From Nocardia kruczakiae NBRC 101016 (GTDB lineage: Bacteria; Actinomycetota; Actinomycetes; Mycobacteriales; Mycobacteriaceae): DNA of 64,000 bases. The stretch lies in NCBI RefSeq assembly GCF_001612965.1, contig NZ_BDBL01000008.1, positions 1 through 64,000 on the forward strand, given 5' to 3'. Below the pieces are notes generated by a model. That model did no database searches. It was not told where the DNA came from and saw nothing but the letters and a program-made list of their open reading frames with translations. Numbering within the stretch: position 1 is the first letter of the stretch; every line of letters begins with the position of its first letter. Below, piece by piece: positions 52,555-62,619 of this stretch. Position numbers and translations under genes: made by a program.

Positions 52555-53916
52555 TCAATACGGGTTCGCCGCCGCTCGCACCCGTCCGGAGTCTATGGCG
52601 CGCAACAGTTCTCGATGATCGGCGGCGGTTTGATCGGCGTAGGTCAGGGCGAACCGCGTCATCGCCTTGTCGAAGGCCCCTCCCCCGCCGAGGTAGTCGG
52701 CGATGGCGATGCGGTCGCCGGAACGGGCGTGTGCCCGCGCGAGGGTGTGGCCGCAGATTCCGGCGTAGTCGCGCAGGGCGGTCTTCGCCATCTGCGTGAT
52801 GTCGGCGCCGCCCTTCATATCGCGCAACTGCCGGAAGTAGTAGTTGCGGTCGTTCGGGCCGGAGACCCAGCCGAGGAAGATGTCGCCGGAGGTCTGCAGC
52901 AGACGCTGACCGTGCACGACGCGGTGGCCCTGGTGCTGGAAGCGGCTCGGCGCGAGATACGGCTCGAGAACCGACTTTCCGGCCTCCTTCATCTGCAGGA
53001 ACAGCGGGCCGCCGGTGTCACGATCGACGGTCAGGATCACGTAGCAGCGGGTGCCGACGCTGCCCACCCCGACCACCTTGTGCGCGTAGTCGACGATGCG
53101 GTAGCGATCGGCCAGCACCCGCCGTTCCTCCGGTAGTGATCGCCGGTAGGCGGTGAACACCTCTTCGACGGTCTGCGCGTCGACGTAGTCGACCGGTGTC
53201 AGCAGCGGCGGCCGATGGCGGATGCGCAGCGCTCCCTGCGCGTCGGTGTAGGTGAGTTTGCTCAGCGCCCCGAGGCTGGTGCGTTTGCGGGCCGCTTCGA
53301 AGGCCCGGTCCACACCCTCGCGAAACTTGGCTCGGCTCACCATATTCGCCACCGTGTCCTCGTCGACCTGCTCGTACCAGACATCGAGGGAGTCCATGCC
53401 GGCCAGGCGCCGCATACATTCCCGGTAGGCCGTCGCGGCTATCCGGGCCGCGGCGGTGGCCTCTTCGTCGGTCGAGCCCTTTTCCCTGGCCGCCACGACA
53501 ACACTCGCCACCAGCCGTTTGACGTCCCACTCGAAGGGGCCGGACAGGGTTTCGTCGAAATCGTTGAGGTCGAACACCAGTGACCGTTCCGCTGAGGCGA
53601 AGATCCCGAAATTCGACAGGTGCGCGTCCCCGCACAGCTGAACGGTCAACCCGGTGTGCGGGATCGTGGCGAGGTCGGCCGCCATGATCGCGGGAGCGCC
53701 GCGCAGGAACGAGAACTGCCCCGCGGCCATTCGGGCATAGCGAATCGGGACCAGGTCGGGAATCCGGGTCGCGGCCTGCCGCTCCAGGATCGCGATGGGA
53801 TCGCGATCGGGGGCGGGACGGAATTCACCGAGCGACGAGCGGGGAACGGTGGCACGCACCGCACGCCCGGTGGAGACGGGTTCGCCAGGGACGGGGTCGG
53901 CCACTGTTTTCGTCAT
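52555..53916 (-). CDS. DUF2252 family protein
   Basis: 453 residues from the ATG at 53916. It contains the phrases RMAAGQFSFLRGAPAIMAAD, QLCGDAHLSNFGIFASAERS, FDLNDFDETLSGPFEWDVKR and YVILTVDRDTGGPLFLQMKE of the DUF2252 family, whose fold is related to protein/aminoglycoside kinases (GDAHLSN and DFDE resemble the HGDxxxxN and DF(D/E) catalytic motifs). Substrate unknown. Isolated gene; the gap to the thioesterase is about 180 bp. Confidence 0.88.
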   Translation of the reverse strand: MTKTVADPVPGEPVSTGRAVRATVPRSSLGEFRPAPDRDPIAILERQAATRIPDLVPIRYARMAAGQFSFLRGAPAIMAADLATIPHTGLTVQLCGDAHLSNFGIFASAERSLVFDLNDFDETLSGPFEWDVKRLVASVVVAAREKGSTDEEATAAARIAATAYRECMRRLAGMDSLDVWYEQVDEDTVANMVSRAKFREGVDRAFEAARKRTSLGALSKLTYTDAQGALRIRHRPPLLTPVDYVDAQTVEEVFTAYRRSLPEERRVLADRYRIVDYAHKVVGVGSVGTRCYVILTVDRDTGGPLFLQMKEAGKSVLEPYLAPSRFQHQGHRVVHGQRLLQTSGDIFLGWVSGPNDRNYYFRQLRDMKGGADITQMAKTALRDYAGICGHTLARAHARSGDRIAIADYLGGGGAFDKAMTRFALTYADQTAADHRELLRAIDSGRVRAAANPY

Positions 53917-53995
53917 GCACCAAGTTTTGCCCCGGCGCGCGTCGGCGGCAACGATTTGGCGAACAACGCGATCCGCCTGCCGCCGGCAAGACTGT

Positions 53996-54031
53996 GCCGC
54001 CCTTCGCAGCGACGGTTCGGCGAAGGGCGGC
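53996..54031 (-). terminator. Hairpin downstream of the DUF3592-like gene
   Basis: GCCGCCCTTCGC / GCGAAGGGCGGC, a perfect 12-bp stem with a 12-nt loop, 13 bp beyond the stop of the minus-strand gene at 54045. Confidence 0.75.
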
Positions 54032-54044
54032 AACTCCGTGTGGT

Positions 54045-54848
54045 TCATGCGTTGAGCGGGATCGCGATGACCACCTCCTGCTCGTTCTCCGGAAGGTAAT
54101 GCACCTGCACGATTCGCCCGACCTGCACGTTCGAGACGCTCGCTGGTGGGAGGAACTTCTCCGCGTGGGTGCTGAAGGTACTGCCGTCGGGCCGGGTGAT
54201 CGCGAGCCCGAGGTCGATCTTCGCGTAGCCGTTGCGAATTTCGCCGGGCACCGACAGCGACTGCACCACCGCCTGCGCGGCCACGCCGCGGCCGGCGATA
54301 TCGAGCTTGGCCCGGGTGGTCACTCCCTTGCGGATCAGCGATTCGTTCATCGCCTGCTGCGCCGACGCGCTGTCGCCGGATCGGTCGACTTCCACCTTGT
54401 CGGTCCGTCCTGGGAGATAGCGCACCGGAAGTACGACGCCGGGGCGCAGCAGGGCCAGTTCGGCGAGGGGCACGATCATCTTGGCGGTCGAATCGAAGAC
54501 CTCGCCGTGAGCACCCTCGACACTGAACTCGATGCGCAGCTGCGGCTGATCGTTGACGGTGAGCCCGGTTTCGCGAGCCGACTTGACGGTCCCGAGGCCG
54601 AGCAGGCCGTTGCGGAACTCGGCGCTGTTGCGGCCGGTGAGGGCAGACAGCACGCCCTCGCCGGTGAACGCGAAGACCATCACCACCGTGGTGAGCGCGA
54701 TGATCGGCAGTGCGAGAAAACCGTTGAGCCAGGCCACGAAACCGGGCTCCCAAGGGCCGGCCGTCCGGTAGGTGAAGCCGTGCCAGAGATAGAAGCCGAC
54801 CGCGAAGGCGGCGAAGGCGAGGGCACCGGCCCGTACTGTGCTGCGCAC
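54045..54848 (-). CDS. Membrane protein with DUF3592-like repeats
   Basis: 267 residues. Two N-terminal membrane spans (GALAFAAFAVGFYLW and FLALPIIALTTVVMVFAF), then two similar beta domains. Each has the shape [GTV/GVA]...IEFSV/LGLAIT...PVRYLPG/VHYLPEN (residues about 85-160 and 180-262). These repeated RYLP/HYLPE strands resemble DUF3592. Probably an extracytoplasmic or membrane-surface sensor; no enzyme motif. It is 16 bp from the LpqH-type gene on the same strand and probably co-transcribed with it. Confidence 0.7.
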   Translation of the reverse strand: MRSTVRAGALAFAAFAVGFYLWHGFTYRTAGPWEPGFVAWLNGFLALPIIALTTVVMVFAFTGEGVLSALTGRNSAEFRNGLLGLGTVKSARETGLTVNDQPQLRIEFSVEGAHGEVFDSTAKMIVPLAELALLRPGVVLPVRYLPGRTDKVEVDRSGDSASAQQAMNESLIRKGVTTRAKLDIAGRGVAAQAVVQSLSVPGEIRNGYAKIDLGLAITRPDGSTFSTHAEKFLPPASVSNVQVGRIVQVHYLPENEQEVVIAIPLNA

Positions 54849-54864
54849 GATGATTCCTCCTTGC

Positions 54865-55398
54865 TCAGCCGTTGACGATGGTGGGGCAGGCGAAGGTGAT
54901 CTCGAACTTCGCGGTGGCGGGGCCGGCCATCGGGTTCGTCATATCCGGGGCGGCGACACCCTCACCGGTGACCTTGTAGGTCTTGCCGTCCTTGGACACG
55001 GTGGCCGAGCCGCCGGGCTGGCCGTTGCCGAAGCCGACGGCATACGGCATACCGGAGGCGCCGCCCTTGCTGCCGCCGATGGCGACCGCCTGCACGGTGC
55101 CTCCCTGGGCGGTGAGGGTGGCACTGACGCTCAGCTGGCCGTAGGTGGGGTTGGCGGTGTCGGTCAAGGCCAGCGCGAGGGTTCCGGCGTGTTCGGCGCA
55201 GGTGGTGTCGAAGTTCGCGCTCAGCGCCTTGCCATCGACGAGGGCCGCCGACTTGCCGCCCGGGGTCTGGGTCGCCGGTGCCGCGGTGGTCGATGCCGGG
55301 GCGGCGGTACCGGAGTCGTCGCCGCAGGCGCCGAGGGCCAGGGTCAGGCCGGCGGCGGCGAGGGTGGCGGCGGCGATCCGGATCTGCTTGGTGCGCAT
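54865..55398 (-). CDS. LpqH-family lipoprotein
   Basis: 177 residues from the ATG at 55398. Lipoprotein signal: KQIRIAAATLAAAGLTLALG then lipobox ALGACGDD (Cys about residue 25). A Thr/Ala/Pro-rich linker follows, then the LpqH fold with ANFDTTCAEHAGTL, SATLTAQGGTVQAVAIGG and a final Cys in FACPTIVNG (a disulphide partner of the first Cys). The family is the mycobacterial 19-kDa antigen group, surface-exposed. It is divergent from the CHAT operon across 259 bp that carries a minisatellite. Confidence 0.88.
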   Translation of the reverse strand: MRTKQIRIAAATLAAAGLTLALGACGDDSGTAAPASTTAAPATQTPGGKSAALVDGKALSANFDTTCAEHAGTLALALTDTANPTYGQLSVSATLTAQGGTVQAVAIGGSKGGASGMPYAVGFGNGQPGGSATVSKDGKTYKVTGEGVAAPDMTNPMAGPATAKFEITFACPTIVNG

Positions 55399-55516
55399 GG
55401 TGTTCGTTCCTTCGTTCTCGGTGAGTCCGGCCCTGGGATCGGGCCGTTGTTCACAAGGTAGGAACGGTTCGCCGCCTACCGATCCCAGGTTTACGGGCGC
55501 CGACGCGGCGGCATTC

Positions 55517-55644
55517 GGGCCCAGGCCGCGGGGTGGCGTCCGGGCCCAGGCCGCCGGGGTGGCATCGAGCCCGGCCATGGTGGTGGTATTCGAGCCCTGG
55601 CCATGGTGGTGGTATTCGAGCCCGGCCACGGGGGCGGCAGTCGG
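55517..55644. repeat. Minisatellite of five 25-26-bp units upstream of the CHAT operon
   Basis: Consensus about [A/G]GCCC(A/T/C)GGCC(G/A)(C/T)GGGGTGG(C/T)(G/A)TCG-like units start near 55517, 55542, 55568, 55593 and 55619. The third and fourth are the most alike (AGCCC(T)GGCCATGGTGGTG, then GTATTCG); outer units have diverged. It ends 14 bp before the first ATG of the operon and lies between two divergent promoters. It looks like a VNTR that could alter promoter spacing. Confidence 0.8.
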
Positions 55645-55657
55645 TTAATCTGACCGA

Positions 55658-57079
55658 ATGCGACGACCGCGCGCCATGGTGCTCGACGAGGTGTGGCGCG
55701 GTATCGAGGGCGTCGAGGCGCTCAGCGGCGCCCAAGGCGGACCGCTGCGCCGCACCGTGAAACTGATCCTCGACCCGCTGGTGATCCGGCCTGTCCAGCA
55801 TCCCGCCTGCGCGGGGCCGATACTCACCGCGGACGGCGCCACGCTGCTCGCGGCCCGCGTCCATGCCGCCGCCGACGTCCTGCGGGCGACCGCGGCGTGG
55901 TTCACCCTCCTCAAACAGGTCCGACGGGCACTGCGCATCACCGACGGCAATCCGCAGGACCTGTATTTCCAGCGCTGTTTCGAACTCGCGACGGTGTCCG
56001 GAGCACCGGACCCGGTACGCGACCGGCCCACTGCCACAGCCACATTGCACGACATCCATCACCTCGCGGCCGGGCGCACCACGCAGGCGTTGAAGGACCA
56101 TCTCACCGATCGCTCCACGGCCGGCGAACTCGCGGCGCTGATCGATACCGCGTGGCTCCGGCGACCCCAATCCGCGCGCGCGGCCGCCGACCACACCACC
56201 GCCATCGCCGCACTACTCGATTCGTGCGCCACCGCCCGAGCCGATGACGCCGCCCGCGAACTGCGCACCTTGATCACGGAGCGAGCGGGCACCCATTCAG
56301 GAATTACGCTGTGGCACAACGCTTCGGGAGACTCGGCACAGGAACTGGGCCTGACCGTGCACCGCCTGCCGGTCGCCCCCGCGCTCGGAACCGGGGCGTC
56401 GACCGCGACACTCGCACTGCCGTTCGACCGCACTGTCTACGAACGTGTTTTCACGGTGTTGCAGGCCTCCACCGAGCGCTCGGACCTGCCCACGATCCCG
56501 GAACTGGTGACCGAGGAGATCGCCCGGAGTTGCGCACCGTGGGCGCTGCTCGACGAATCACTTCGGGTGACAGCGGCGGCGGGAGTGCACCTGGCACGGG
56601 GTCTCGCACCTGTCACCGGATCCGATCGGTCGCCCGCGAGCGAACCGGTAACCTCGAGCCACGACGACTGCGTTCGTGAGCTGAAAAATTCTGCACGCCA
56701 GGGTAGTTCCGTTCCGCACCGCGGCACCGCCGCCCATCGGGCGATCAACGGGAGGTGGCGGCGCGAGGCCTATGTACTGCAGGCACGCCGCCTCGCCGTG
56801 CACGACATCGGGCAGTCGTCCGATCCGCTCGCCGTGATCGCGGCCGAGCTTCGCCGTCCCTGGCGTTCGTATCTGCGGCGGCTGTGGGTTCGCCTGCACG
56901 GCCGCGATGTCCGCGGCGCGTCCCTATCGCCGACCGGGCCGGAAACCACCGAGCTGTGGGATCTGCTCGACGGGGTCGCACGTTCGGTCATACTCGATCA
57001 CCGAACGCGGGTGCGGAAGGCGCTGACCGCCAATTCCTCTGCGACCATGGCTGATTCGCTGGAATCGAGGGCCGGATGA
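55658..57079 (+). CDS. Unknown protein A of the CHAT operon
   Basis: 473 residues from the ATG at 55658 (another ATG at 55676). Alpha-helix-rich and cytoplasmic. Features: LDEVWRGIEGVEALSGA at the N-terminus, TLLAARVHAAADVLRATAAW and a His-rich loop HDIHHLAAGRTTQALKDHL in the first half; LALPFDRTVYERVFTVLQA in the middle; a basic C-terminal third (RRPWRSYLRRLWVRLHGRD). I recognise no domain. Its stop overlaps the next start (ATGA), so it belongs to the TPR/CHAT operon. It may be an adaptor or sensor module. Confidence 0.82.
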   Translation: MRRPRAMVLDEVWRGIEGVEALSGAQGGPLRRTVKLILDPLVIRPVQHPACAGPILTADGATLLAARVHAAADVLRATAAWFTLLKQVRRALRITDGNPQDLYFQRCFELATVSGAPDPVRDRPTATATLHDIHHLAAGRTTQALKDHLTDRSTAGELAALIDTAWLRRPQSARAAADHTTAIAALLDSCATARADDAARELRTLITERAGTHSGITLWHNASGDSAQELGLTVHRLPVAPALGTGASTATLALPFDRTVYERVFTVLQASTERSDLPTIPELVTEEIARSCAPWALLDESLRVTAAAGVHLARGLAPVTGSDRSPASEPVTSSHDDCVRELKNSARQGSSVPHRGTAAHRAINGRWRREAYVLQARRLAVHDIGQSSDPLAVIAAELRRPWRSYLRRLWVRLHGRDVRGASLSPTGPETTELWDLLDGVARSVILDHRTRVRKALTANSSATMADSLESRAG

Positions 57080-58128
57080 TGCCCGAGGCCGTAATCCTGC
57101 ACCACGACGACGAGGTCGTCATCGTCTCCCCCGCCGGTGCGCCCACCGTCCACGACGCGACGCCCGGACTCGACACGCTGGTTCTCGAGGTGATCGGCGG
57201 TCATCTCTCGTGGAGTCTGTTGTCCGGGCACACCGTTCCGGCGGCAGTGCTGCACGATCCGGACGCCGCACAGGACTGGCTCTGGGCCGTATACGGCGAA
57301 CCGGTGGCGCTCGCCGTCGCCGACGGCCACACCGGTGAGCTGGCCGCGACACCGGCGCGTCCCGAATTGGCCGACGCCGCACGGCAACTCGGCTATGCGC
57401 AGTGGGCTGCGCAGTGGTGGCCCGCATCCACCATCGACGGCATTCCGGCCCTCGATCCCGATGTGCTCGGCCGCGACATCGCGGCTCTCACCGAATCCTG
57501 CGATCTGATCGTCGACGGGTCCGACGCACAGCCCGCGCCGGTGCCGCCTGCCGATGCGGTTGCCCCGCGTCGGCAGGACTACGCCTTGGCGGCCGGTCCC
57601 GCCGACGCCGGGCGCACCGGGTTGGTGCTGGCCACGGGCACGTCGGGCTGGGATTGGCGCCGATGTCCCGCGGGCGTGGTGGATGCCTCGGAATTCGCCG
57701 TCTCGTGGCGGCTCGCCAGAGAGTCCGGCAGCACATCGGTCGAGGTGCGCGCGGCGGCGGCTCCGCACCTCGATGCCGGTCTTCCTGGGCATCTGTGGCC
57801 TCACGCTCGCGTCGTGACCGACTCTGCGCCAACGGTTCTCGCGTTGCGGCTCAACGGCGATACCTGGGTGGGCGGGGCGCTGGTCGACGCCGAAAATGTT
57901 GTGCGCGTGGATATCTACGTTCCCGGGGCCGGGCCTGCCCCCGCCGGGACATCGACAGCGGCATCGGCATCGGCATCGGCATCGGCATCGGCATCGGAGA
58001 ACTTGTACGGGCCGAGGCAACGGCAGCGGATCAGGGAATTCGTGATCGACCGATTGCGGTCGCCCCAGTCGGACCTGCCACTGCTCGAGGCCGAGCGCGC
58101 CGCCGCGGCATCGGATACGGACTACTGA
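57076..58128 (+). CDS. Unknown protein B of the CHAT operon
   Basis: 350 residues. An N-terminal alpha/beta part (PEAVILHHDDEVVIVSPAGA, LDTLVLEVIGGHLSWSLL), a Trp-rich centre (LGYAQWAAQWWPASTIDG), a second strand-rich half (TGLVLATGTSGWDWRRCPAG, then LALRLNGDTWVGGALVD), a linker of six Ala-Ser dipeptides (residues 296-307) encoded by a hexanucleotide repeat, and a basic helical tail (RQRQRIREFVIDRLRSPQ). No family recognised. The tail could be a docking helix on a flexible tether. Overlaps A (ATGA) and the TPR gene (TGATG). Confidence 0.82.
   Translation: MMPEAVILHHDDEVVIVSPAGAPTVHDATPGLDTLVLEVIGGHLSWSLLSGHTVPAAVLHDPDAAQDWLWAVYGEPVALAVADGHTGELAATPARPELADAARQLGYAQWAAQWWPASTIDGIPALDPDVLGRDIAALTESCDLIVDGSDAQPAPVPPADAVAPRRQDYALAAGPADAGRTGLVLATGTSGWDWRRCPAGVVDASEFAVSWRLARESGSTSVEVRAAAAPHLDAGLPGHLWPHARVVTDSAPTVLALRLNGDTWVGGALVDAENVVRVDIYVPGAGPAPAGTSTAASASASASASASENLYGPRQRQRIREFVIDRLRSPQSDLPLLEAERAAAASDTDY
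57961..57996 (+). repeat. (GCATCG)6 hexanucleotide repeat within gene B
   Basis: Six exact tandem copies encoding Ala-Ser pairs. Each gained or lost unit keeps the frame, so slippage would change linker length in steps of two residues rather than knock out the gene. Confidence 0.92.
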
Positions 58129-59648
58129 TGGCCGACGCTGCTTCTCCCGGCCTCGAACTGCTCCATGAGGGCGCCGCGGCCTACGCCCGCGGCGAGGTCA
58201 CCGAGGCCCTGCGGATATTCGACCACGCCGCCCACACCACCACCGGCGGCGTCCGGATCAGCGCTCTGGTCAATGCGGCCAGTATGCGCGACGAACTCGG
58301 CGACCACGCCGGCGCGATCACCGGATTCCGCGCTGCGCTCACCGAAATCCCCGACGACGCAACGGAAAAGCGCGCATCCACACTCGTCAACTACTCGCAG
58401 GCGCTGCAGCACGTGGGCGATCTCGTCGCCGCGCAGACGGCGCTGGAGCAGGCGCGCGATCTCCTCACCGGCCACAGTGAACTGTCGACGTTGCAGGTGT
58501 CGTGCATGGTCTCGCTCACCGCCGTCGCGATGCATCGCAGTCAGTGGGCGCGGGCGATCGAGCTGGCCACCGAATCACTCGAGTTCGCCACGCGCTTCGC
58601 GCCGCAGCTGCGCGGCTACCCGCTCGGCAATCTCGCGGCCGCCCACTTCGAATCCGGTCGCGGCGAGCTCGGGCTCGACTTCGCCCACCAGGCCCTCGCC
58701 GCATTCGAGGCAGCGGGCGACGGGAACCCGGCGGCCGAATCCCGGCAGACGCTCGCGATGATGTACGCCCGGCTGGGCCGCCCCGACGACGCCGAGCCGC
58801 ATCTTCGTGTCGCCCAGCAGTACGTCGAACGGGCCGGCCTCGGCTACCGCGCCGGACTGGGGCTGCAGCTGATGGGCTATCTCGCCGAGCGGCACGGCGA
58901 CCTCGATTACGTCGAACAGCTGTACCGCCGGGCGCTGACATCGTTCGAGCAATCAGGGGCCACGCTCGAATCGGCGGGCGTTCGAATCCGGTTGGCTACA
59001 TTGGATTTCGCGCACGGTCGAATCGATGACGGGCAAGCACAGCTCGCGGCCGCGTACGAGATCTACGCCGTGCGCGGCCTCGGCCTGCAGTGTGCCCGGG
59101 TCGACTACTGGCATGCCGCGCTGTGGGAATCGCTCATCGGCGACATGGTCACGCCGCCGCCCCCGGAGGTACTCGCCCTGGCTCGGGATCTGGCCGTCAC
59201 CTCCGCCCTCGCCATCGACGCGGTGCGCTACAGCTTCGCCAACGGGACCCAGCGTGAACAGTGGAACCGTGAGATCGCCGCACCGGCCGTGCGGCTGGCG
59301 TTCCGCTTCGCCCAGCTGTGCGGTAACGGCGGTCTGATCGCCGATCTCATCGAGACCGTCTGTGCTGGAACATCTTTCGACACCGGTGCGGCAACCGTAA
59401 GCGGACCGCCGAGGCTTCCGTTCGACCAGATGCCGACGCCCGACGACGCCCTCGATGCTCCCGACGCCGGTTCCCTGCAACTCGGCTCGGCGCTGGCCCA
59501 GGTCGCCGCGGCAGCCGGACTGCCCGTCTCCCCACCACCACGGCTCTCGGTGTCCCCGGACGGCCACATCGCCTTGGACACCTACATCACCGCCGCCGAA
59601 CAACGCTACGGCCGGGTGGTCCGGGAGGATCGGGTACTGGCGATATGA
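58128..59648 (+). CDS. Tetratricopeptide-repeat protein of the CHAT operon
   Basis: 506 residues. Residues about 5-310 are seven to eight TPR-like helical hairpins (e.g. GLELLHEGAAAYARGEVTEA, ALVNAASMRDELGDHAGAI, LTAVAMHRSQWARAIELATE, LGNLAAAHFESGRGELGLDF). A different helical domain follows at about 345-430 (ALAIDAVRYSFANGTQREQW, then RLAFRFAQLCGNGGLIADLI). A Pro/Asp-rich linker leads to a C-terminal tail. In actinobacteria TPR proteins with this layout accompany CHAT proteases and are thought to be activators, partners or substrates. Start overlaps gene B; stop overlaps the CHAT start. Confidence 0.87.
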   Translation: MADAASPGLELLHEGAAAYARGEVTEALRIFDHAAHTTTGGVRISALVNAASMRDELGDHAGAITGFRAALTEIPDDATEKRASTLVNYSQALQHVGDLVAAQTALEQARDLLTGHSELSTLQVSCMVSLTAVAMHRSQWARAIELATESLEFATRFAPQLRGYPLGNLAAAHFESGRGELGLDFAHQALAAFEAAGDGNPAAESRQTLAMMYARLGRPDDAEPHLRVAQQYVERAGLGYRAGLGLQLMGYLAERHGDLDYVEQLYRRALTSFEQSGATLESAGVRIRLATLDFAHGRIDDGQAQLAAAYEIYAVRGLGLQCARVDYWHAALWESLIGDMVTPPPPEVLALARDLAVTSALAIDAVRYSFANGTQREQWNREIAAPAVRLAFRFAQLCGNGGLIADLIETVCAGTSFDTGAATVSGPPRLPFDQMPTPDDALDAPDAGSLQLGSALAQVAAAAGLPVSPPPRLSVSPDGHIALDTYITAAEQRYGRVVREDRVLAI

Positions 59649-60922
59649 GCGGGGAGACACCAGGCGGACAACCGACGGTGATCGTGCGCATGGCCGACGC
59701 GGGCGATCTGTACATGTCGTGGCGCTGGCTCGGGGATACCGCGAGCCCGGGCGTGGCTGCGCTGCCCGGCGCCGATATCGACGCCGTGGTGCGCCGGCTC
59801 GCGGCGGCGTTACCCGATCCTTCTCGTCCGGGCGGTCTCGAAAAGTCCCTCACCACAGACGCTTTCGCCGCGCGCGATTCCGAATACGCACTGGCGCAGG
59901 CACTCAGCCGCGCACTTCTCCCCCAAGCGCTGGCGGTCCAGCTGCACGACCTGCTCGTGCGCGGCGTCCGCCCGCATATCCGGTTGCAGCCGTCACCGCG
60001 AGTCGCGCAGGTGCCGTGGGAGATCATCGCCCCCGACCCGAACCTGCGGCTGATCGATATCGCGGATGTAAGCCTGCTCGCACCGGCGAGTATCGTCCAC
60101 GCTCCCGGCCGCACCGCGCGCAGCTGGGTCGTCGACCGTGAGCTACCGGTGGTCGCGGTACTCGATCCGCGTGTGCCCGGCTTCCGGGCCGATTCCGAAC
60201 TCGGTTCGGTGCTCGGACGGATGGGCTCCAGCTCACCACTCACCCGGAGAGTGTCCGAATACGTTGCACAGCGGCGACTTCGGCCGATAGTCGACGACCC
60301 GCTGCACGCATTCCGGCGCACCGACCTCGACCGCTCCCGACTGGGCGCGCTACTGCGGGACGGGGCCGCCCGGCTCGTCTACGTCGGCCATGTCACCGCC
60401 GAACGTCCGGAATCCGGTCTGAGCGAGAACGCCGAACTGCACCTCGCCTGCACCACCGATACCACCGGTTTCGCCCGGCCGCAGCGCACGCATCGCCCGC
60501 TGTCGGCCAAGGATCTGCTGCTCGGCACCCATACATTGGAGCCCGAACCCGTTGCCGGACCGCAACTCTGGCCGATCCCGAGCCGCGTCGCGCTCATCGC
60601 CTGCGAAAGCGGCGGCGATCTGCGCTTCACCGAAGCGCTGGGCTTGGTAGCCGCGATGATCCACGGCGGCGCCGAACTCGTCACCGCCACCCGCTGGCCA
60701 CTACCCACCGATTTGGCATTCCAGCGCTTCGCCGGCGCTACCGACGCGGCGCCGCTGCAAGAGGTCATCTGCGCGGTCGACAGGGCGCATGAGCAGGTGG
60801 AACCTATTGCCGCCCTGATCAATTGGCAGCGTGAGCGGCTTATCGCTTGGCGTGAGAGGGGTGCGGTGGAGGATTCACCGCTCCTGTGGGCGGCCTTCGC
60901 AACCGTCGACGCGGGGAGCTGA
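59645..60922 (+). CDS. CHAT-domain caspase-like protease
   Basis: 425 residues. The C-terminal CHAT domain (about residues 165-420) has catalytic His249 in LVYVGHVTAE and Cys320 in ALIACESGG, plus GGAELVTATRWPLPTD and a final PLLWAAFATVD, all family hallmarks. The N-terminal 160 residues include LHDLLVRGVRPHIRLQPSP and RVAQVPWEIIAPD, the usual VPWE entry strand of CHAT proteins. The dyad is intact, so a cysteine protease is expected. Last gene of the four-gene overlapping operon; a terminator follows at 61013. Confidence 0.92.
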   Translation: MSGETPGGQPTVIVRMADAGDLYMSWRWLGDTASPGVAALPGADIDAVVRRLAAALPDPSRPGGLEKSLTTDAFAARDSEYALAQALSRALLPQALAVQLHDLLVRGVRPHIRLQPSPRVAQVPWEIIAPDPNLRLIDIADVSLLAPASIVHAPGRTARSWVVDRELPVVAVLDPRVPGFRADSELGSVLGRMGSSSPLTRRVSEYVAQRRLRPIVDDPLHAFRRTDLDRSRLGALLRDGAARLVYVGHVTAERPESGLSENAELHLACTTDTTGFARPQRTHRPLSAKDLLLGTHTLEPEPVAGPQLWPIPSRVALIACESGGDLRFTEALGLVAAMIHGGAELVTATRWPLPTDLAFQRFAGATDAAPLQEVICAVDRAHEQVEPIAALINWQRERLIAWRERGAVEDSPLLWAAFATVDAGS

Positions 60923-61012
60923 GCAGGCAGTACGAATAAACCGCGTTGAAACTGCCGATGCAGCATCGCCACAGGCAGATGGGTCGGCTGGCCGAACGCC
61001 CACCGCATACGC

Positions 61013-61048
61013 AACGACCCGCCGGACGAGGCCGTCCGGCGGGTCGTT
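61013..61048. terminator. Bidirectional terminator between CHAT gene and ilvC
   Basis: AACGACCCGCCGGAC / GTCCGGCGGGTCGTT, a perfect 15-bp stem with loop GAGGCC, followed by TTCTG on the plus strand. It separates the two convergent transcripts. Confidence 0.92.
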
Positions 61049-61063
61049 CTGCGGTGCGAAACC

Positions 61064-62615
<1,552 letters not shown>

Positions 62616-62619
<4 letters not shown>

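Noticed and set aside
55517..55644. Minisatellite considered as CRISPR
   Set aside because: Units are contiguous with no unique spacers, and no cas genes are nearby.
57402..58128. Long upstream extension of the TPR gene frame
   Set aside because: It lies out of frame within gene B; the ATG at 58128 overlaps gene B's stop and begins the TPR-like sequence.
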